From: Falsirhodobacter sp051195255
GTDB lineage: Bacteria > Pseudomonadota > Alphaproteobacteria > Rhodobacterales > Rhodobacteraceae
Direction of reading: 5' to 3'
Length of the DNA stretch: 64,000 nucleotides
Assembly: GCF_051195255.1 (NCBI RefSeq)
Contig: NZ_JBNJLK010000003.1
Coordinates: 248,001-312,000, forward strand
Below, one piece after another: positions 61,125-64,000 of the stretch. The notes beneath the pieces were generated by a model that did not search any database, was not told the DNA's origin, and saw only the letters and a program-made list of their open reading frames with translations. The translations under genes were made by a program, and so were the position numbers. How positions within the stretch are numbered: position 1 is the first letter of the stretch; each line of letters starts with the position of its first letter.

Positions 61125-62317
61125 GGCGTGCGGATCAGTGCGCTGTCACGCAGCTGGCTCAGATACACCGCCGACCGGGCGTTCAGCTGCTGGTTCAGCA
61201 ACTGCCCCCGGATCGCGTCACGATCGACCGCTTTTTCCGTGATCGGACGCCGGGCGCAGACCATCAGAAGCGAGGGCTGGCCACCGACCGTCACCACGGC
61301 CGTCTCGTTCTGGTCCAGACCCGACACGGCCGACAGTTCGGCCGGAAGGCCCGCCTCGGCGCGCGTTTCGCGCTGCACGGCCACACCGTCGCGGCGGGCC
61401 TGAGTGTAAAGGTCGTTGCAGCCGTCCACCCGGCCGTTGATCTGTGCGGCCGCCCCCGTGGGGTTGTCGGCCGGAAGCGGGTAACGCGCGATCTCCACCT
61501 CGGTCGGGCGCTTGGTGGGGGCGGTTTCCTGGCGGTCGCGCAACTGGAACAGCGCGACGGCGTTGGGAATCTGCAGCGGCTGGGTCACGCCGCCGGGCGG
61601 CAGGCTCATGAACACCGATTGCAGTCCGGGCGGCAGGTTCGACAGCGGCATCCATTCCAGCGCACCGCCATTCGCGCTGGACGGGGTGGCGGAATACTGG
61701 CGGGCGAACTCGGCGAAGCTTTCCCCGGCCTCGACGCGGCGGGCGATGTCCTCAGCCGCGTTCATGGCTTGGTTTTCCTGCCCCGGGGGCACCGGCATGA
61801 TCAGTTCCGACAACAGGACGCGCACGTTTGCCGCCTGCTTTTCCGCCTCGACCGCGCGGTCGATGTCGGCGTCGCTGATGACGACGGTGGACGCGTACTT
61901 CTGGCGGATCACCGCGCGCCACACGACGCCCGCGCGCACAAAATCGCGAAAGGTCGTGCGGTCCACGCCAGCGGATTCGATCTGGGTGATGAACTGGTCG
62001 GCGGTGAAGTTCGCACGCTGGGCGAACTCCTCCATCCCCTGCTGCACCTCCTCGTCCGAGGCGGTGATGCCCATCTGCTTGGCGGCGTCCAGACGCAGAC
62101 GATCCTCGATCAGGCCGTTCTCGGCCTGCTTGGCAATGTCGCCGGGCGCGCGCAGAAGGGTCAGGAACTGCCGGCGCTGCGCCAGCTCCCACTCCGTCAC
62201 GGCGCTGCCGTTCACGATCACATGGGGGGCGAACAGGTTCTGCGCCAGAACCGGCGTTCCCGCACCAAGGCCCGACACGAGCGCGGTCGTCAGAAGCGGA
62301 AGGATATAACGGGTCAT
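61121..62317 (-). CDS. surA: SurA-like periplasmic peptidyl-prolyl isomerase/chaperone
   Basis: A 398-residue periplasmic chaperone for outer-membrane proteins such as LptD, encoded just upstream. A signal peptide (about 1-25, to TPVLAQ) precedes the SurA N-terminal domain (VIVNGSAVTEWELAQRRQFL and GLIEDRLRLDAAKQMGI), followed by a parvulin-type rotamase domain (about 170-275: AGESFAEFARQYSATPSSANGGALEWMPLSNLP in pieces). Unlike E. coli SurA, only one rotamase domain is evident. It lies 29 bases after lptD. Confidence 0.88.
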   Translation of the reverse strand: MTRYILPLLTTALVSGLGAGTPVLAQNLFAPHVIVNGSAVTEWELAQRRQFLTLLRAPGDIAKQAENGLIEDRLRLDAAKQMGITASDEEVQQGMEEFAQRANFTADQFITQIESAGVDRTTFRDFVRAGVVWRAVIRQKYASTVVISDADIDRAVEAEKQAANVRVLLSELIMPVPPGQENQAMNAAEDIARRVEAGESFAEFARQYSATPSSANGGALEWMPLSNLPPGLQSVFMSLPPGGVTQPLQIPNAVALFQLRDRQETAPTKRPTEVEIARYPLPADNPTGAAAQINGRVDGCNDLYTQARRDGVAVQRETRAEAGLPAELSAVSGLDQNETAVVTVGGQPSLLMVCARRPITEKAVDRDAIRGQLLNQQLNARSAVYLSQLRDSALIRTP

Positions 62318-62346
62318 TCTGTCTTCTCTCGTCTTCGTGCGGGCGT

Positions 62347-64000
62347 TCAGCTTCGGCAGGTCCCGGCGGGACCGGGCTGCTTCTTGCTTCCGAAACCAAG
62401 AAGATCGACCGCAAGGCCGACTTCCGTGCTCGGATCGACATTAGTGGAGGACGCGAACTTGCGCGAGAGGTAAACCTCCATCGCAAGGCATTCGTTGCGG
62501 AACTCGGCCCCGACGCCGGCGCGGACGGCACGATCCTCCTCGAAGTCGTAGCGCGAGGAGGCGCGGGCCGACCAAGCGTCCGTCACCTGATAGCGGGCGT
62601 CCACCGTCATCTCCGACAGGCCGGTTTCGCGGTCCTCCTCCTCGTCGGGAAGGATCTTCACGTAGCCCGCCGCAAGGTCGAACCGTTCCAGCGAGGCCTG
62701 CATCCGCAATTCGGATTTCGTGACCTGCAGGTTGTCGTCGAACAGCGTGCGGTTGGTGATGATCAGCCCCTCGCTCATCATGATCTGGAACTGGGCCAGC
62801 CAGTCGCTGTTCTTTTCGTCCAGCCCCGACGCGTTGGAGAACTGGCCAAGGTCGGTTTCGCGGAAGACGCGGCCGACGGTGGAACTGAAGCTCCACCCCT
62901 CGGGGGCGATGCGGGTGTAGTTGAGGCCGAGGTTCAGCCGCGCCCCGCGTTCGTATTCGTCATGCCCCGAAAAGCGGTTCAGCGCAAACAGGTTCGACTC
63001 GTCGAATTCGACCAGCGTGCTGTCCTCGTCGGGGATGTCGGGCGTGTCGTTCGGGCTCCACACCGCCTGAACGATGGGGCTGATCAGGTGGCTGGCGCCG
63101 TTCGCCGCGGTCTTCACCCAGGGCCAGCGAAGCTCCACCCCCAGGGCGCCGGACACGCGGGTCGTGGTGCCTTCGTATTCGACGTCCTGGTTGATGTTGT
63201 AGACGTCGGTCCGCATCGTGGCCAGCGTGGTGCCCATGATGCCCGCCGGCAGGACGTAGTTGCGCCGCCAGTCCACGCCAAGCGAGGCGCGCTGCGTGTC
63301 GCGGCCATCCGCGTCGTCATCGGTGTCGCGATCCGTGTCGAACGGGTCGTCCGAGGTTCGTTCGGCGCCGTAGAGCGAGAACTGAAGCCCCGCCTCGCCC
63401 CCCAGCGGCCCACCGGAAAAGCGGCGCTGGATCTGCGCCTCGCCCACCAGCGATGGGATGGTGGAGTTCGGCTCCCCTTCGCGGATGGAATGGAAGTTCA
63501 GGATGCGGCCCAAGATGTATTCGTTGCGGCGGGTGCGCGTGATCTCCACGCTGCTTTCCAGCCGGTCACGCTCCTCCAGCCCGTAGTCGTAGAAGTATGC
63601 GGGATCGCTGACCGTGTCGATGCGCAGGTTCAGGGTGTAGCTGTCGGGCAGGGCGAACTGGCCCGTCGCGAACAGGTAGCCGCGGCTTTCGTCCATCAAC
63701 TCGTCCCGCGAGAGGGCGCCGTTCACGTCCACCCAGCCGAAGTTGAACGCCTGCCGATAGCGGTACCCCATCGAACGCGCGTTTTTGGTGGACAGGTAGG
63801 GCGTCAGCGTCAGGTCCGCGCTGTCCCCGATGGGGAAGAAATACGGGATCTGCACGCCCGTGCCGAAGTCCGAGGTGGACCGCAGCGTGGGCTGCAGCAC
63901 GCCGCGCATCCGTTTCACCGTGGGGTCGGGCATCCGCAGGCGCGGGATGTAGAAGACGGGAACGCCCGCCATCCGCAGCTGGGCGTTGCGGAAGTAGATC
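62347..64000 (-). CDS. lptD: LPS assembly protein LptD (partial, C-terminal part)
   Basis: Outer-membrane beta-barrel that inserts lipopolysaccharide into the outer leaflet with LptE. The N-terminus lies beyond the right edge; 551 residues are visible, including the start of the barrel (FYIPRLRMPDPTVKRMRGVL) and many alternating strands with D/N/T-rich loops, e.g. DRDTDDDADGRD. The C-terminus ends ...KQPGPAGTCRS with a cysteine four residues from the end region, which may take part in disulfide formation. It heads the run surA-pdxA-rsmA. Confidence 0.92.
   Translation of the reverse strand, partial: IYFRNAQLRMAGVPVFYIPRLRMPDPTVKRMRGVLQPTLRSTSDFGTGVQIPYFFPIGDSADLTLTPYLSTKNARSMGYRYRQAFNFGWVDVNGALSRDELMDESRGYLFATGQFALPDSYTLNLRIDTVSDPAYFYDYGLEERDRLESSVEITRTRRNEYILGRILNFHSIREGEPNSTIPSLVGEAQIQRRFSGGPLGGEAGLQFSLYGAERTSDDPFDTDRDTDDDADGRDTQRASLGVDWRRNYVLPAGIMGTTLATMRTDVYNINQDVEYEGTTTRVSGALGVELRWPWVKTAANGASHLISPIVQAVWSPNDTPDIPDEDSTLVEFDESNLFALNRFSGHDEYERGARLNLGLNYTRIAPEGWSFSSTVGRVFRETDLGQFSNASGLDEKNSDWLAQFQIMMSEGLIITNRTLFDDNLQVTKSELRMQASLERFDLAAGYVKILPDEEEDRETGLSEMTVDARYQVTDAWSARASSRYDFEEDRAVRAGVGAEFRNECLAMEVYLSRKFASSTNVDPSTEVGLAVDLLGFGSKKQPGPAGTCRS

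Overview
The window is high-GC, gene-dense chromosomal DNA from an alphaproteobacterium, most likely of the Rhodobacteraceae/Paracoccaceae. Signs of this are the DUF6477/DUF6456 pair, a DUF4167 protein, a short DUF1127 protein, the lptD-surA-pdxA-rsmA and yajC-secD-secF-Mth938-like-prfA-prmC gene orders, and an OpgC-type glucan acyltransferase. I cannot name the genus. The content is mostly ordinary housekeeping and transport genes. I found no CRISPR array, prophage or secondary-metabolite cluster, and no obviously new multi-gene defence or signalling system.

Layout. 1-1480: a TctD/TctE-type two-component pair; the kinase runs off the left edge. 1740-6813: a glycerol regulon, glpK-glpF on the minus strand facing glpD-glpR on the plus strand, with a GlpR-like operator between them. 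6855-7615: a decayed tyrosine-integrase remnant beside a tRNA-Ser(GGA) gene. 7683-11402: an ArsC-like reductase, a PAS-GGDEF-EAL c-di-GMP protein and a DUF1499 protein. 11359-15659: an RND efflux pump and its adaptor. 15773-21044: an oligopeptide-type ABC importer. 21210-25160: Tex, an FNT-family channel and a Crp/Fnr regulator. 25249-29318: an EamA permease, a nuclease, OpgC, TerC and small proteins. 29402-34351: a MocR regulator, a PotBCA-type transporter without its binding protein, and a TetR regulator. 34344-38875: a compact minus-strand run of EamA, P-loop protein, metA, lipoprotein hydrolase, ppk2 and tetR.

38918-42738: small membrane proteins, guaA and the divergent DUF6477/DUF6456 pair with a CtrA-like site. 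42771-45832: a peroxide-defence cluster (catalase, OxyR, peroxiredoxin). 45973-48439: lipA and guaB. 48469-51637: an orphan SpoA/FliN-like protein, an APC permease, ssb and a lytic transglycosylase. 51653-58435: serS, then yajC-secD-secF, a Mth938-like gene, prfA and prmC. 58632-64000: DUF4167, then rsmA, pdxA, surA and lptD on the minus strand; lptD runs off the right edge.

The genes work together in clear modules: glycerol uptake, phosphorylation and oxidation under GlpR; peroxide sensing and removal under OxyR; release-factor synthesis and its methylation (prfA-prmC); outer-membrane biogenesis (lptD-surA); and GMP synthesis (guaB, guaA). The items most worth a second look are the integrase remnant with a lost catalytic arginine, the direct repeats at the mocR start, the orphan SpoA protein, the unassigned P-loop protein in the metA run, and the predicted acetyl-CoA specificity of MetA.
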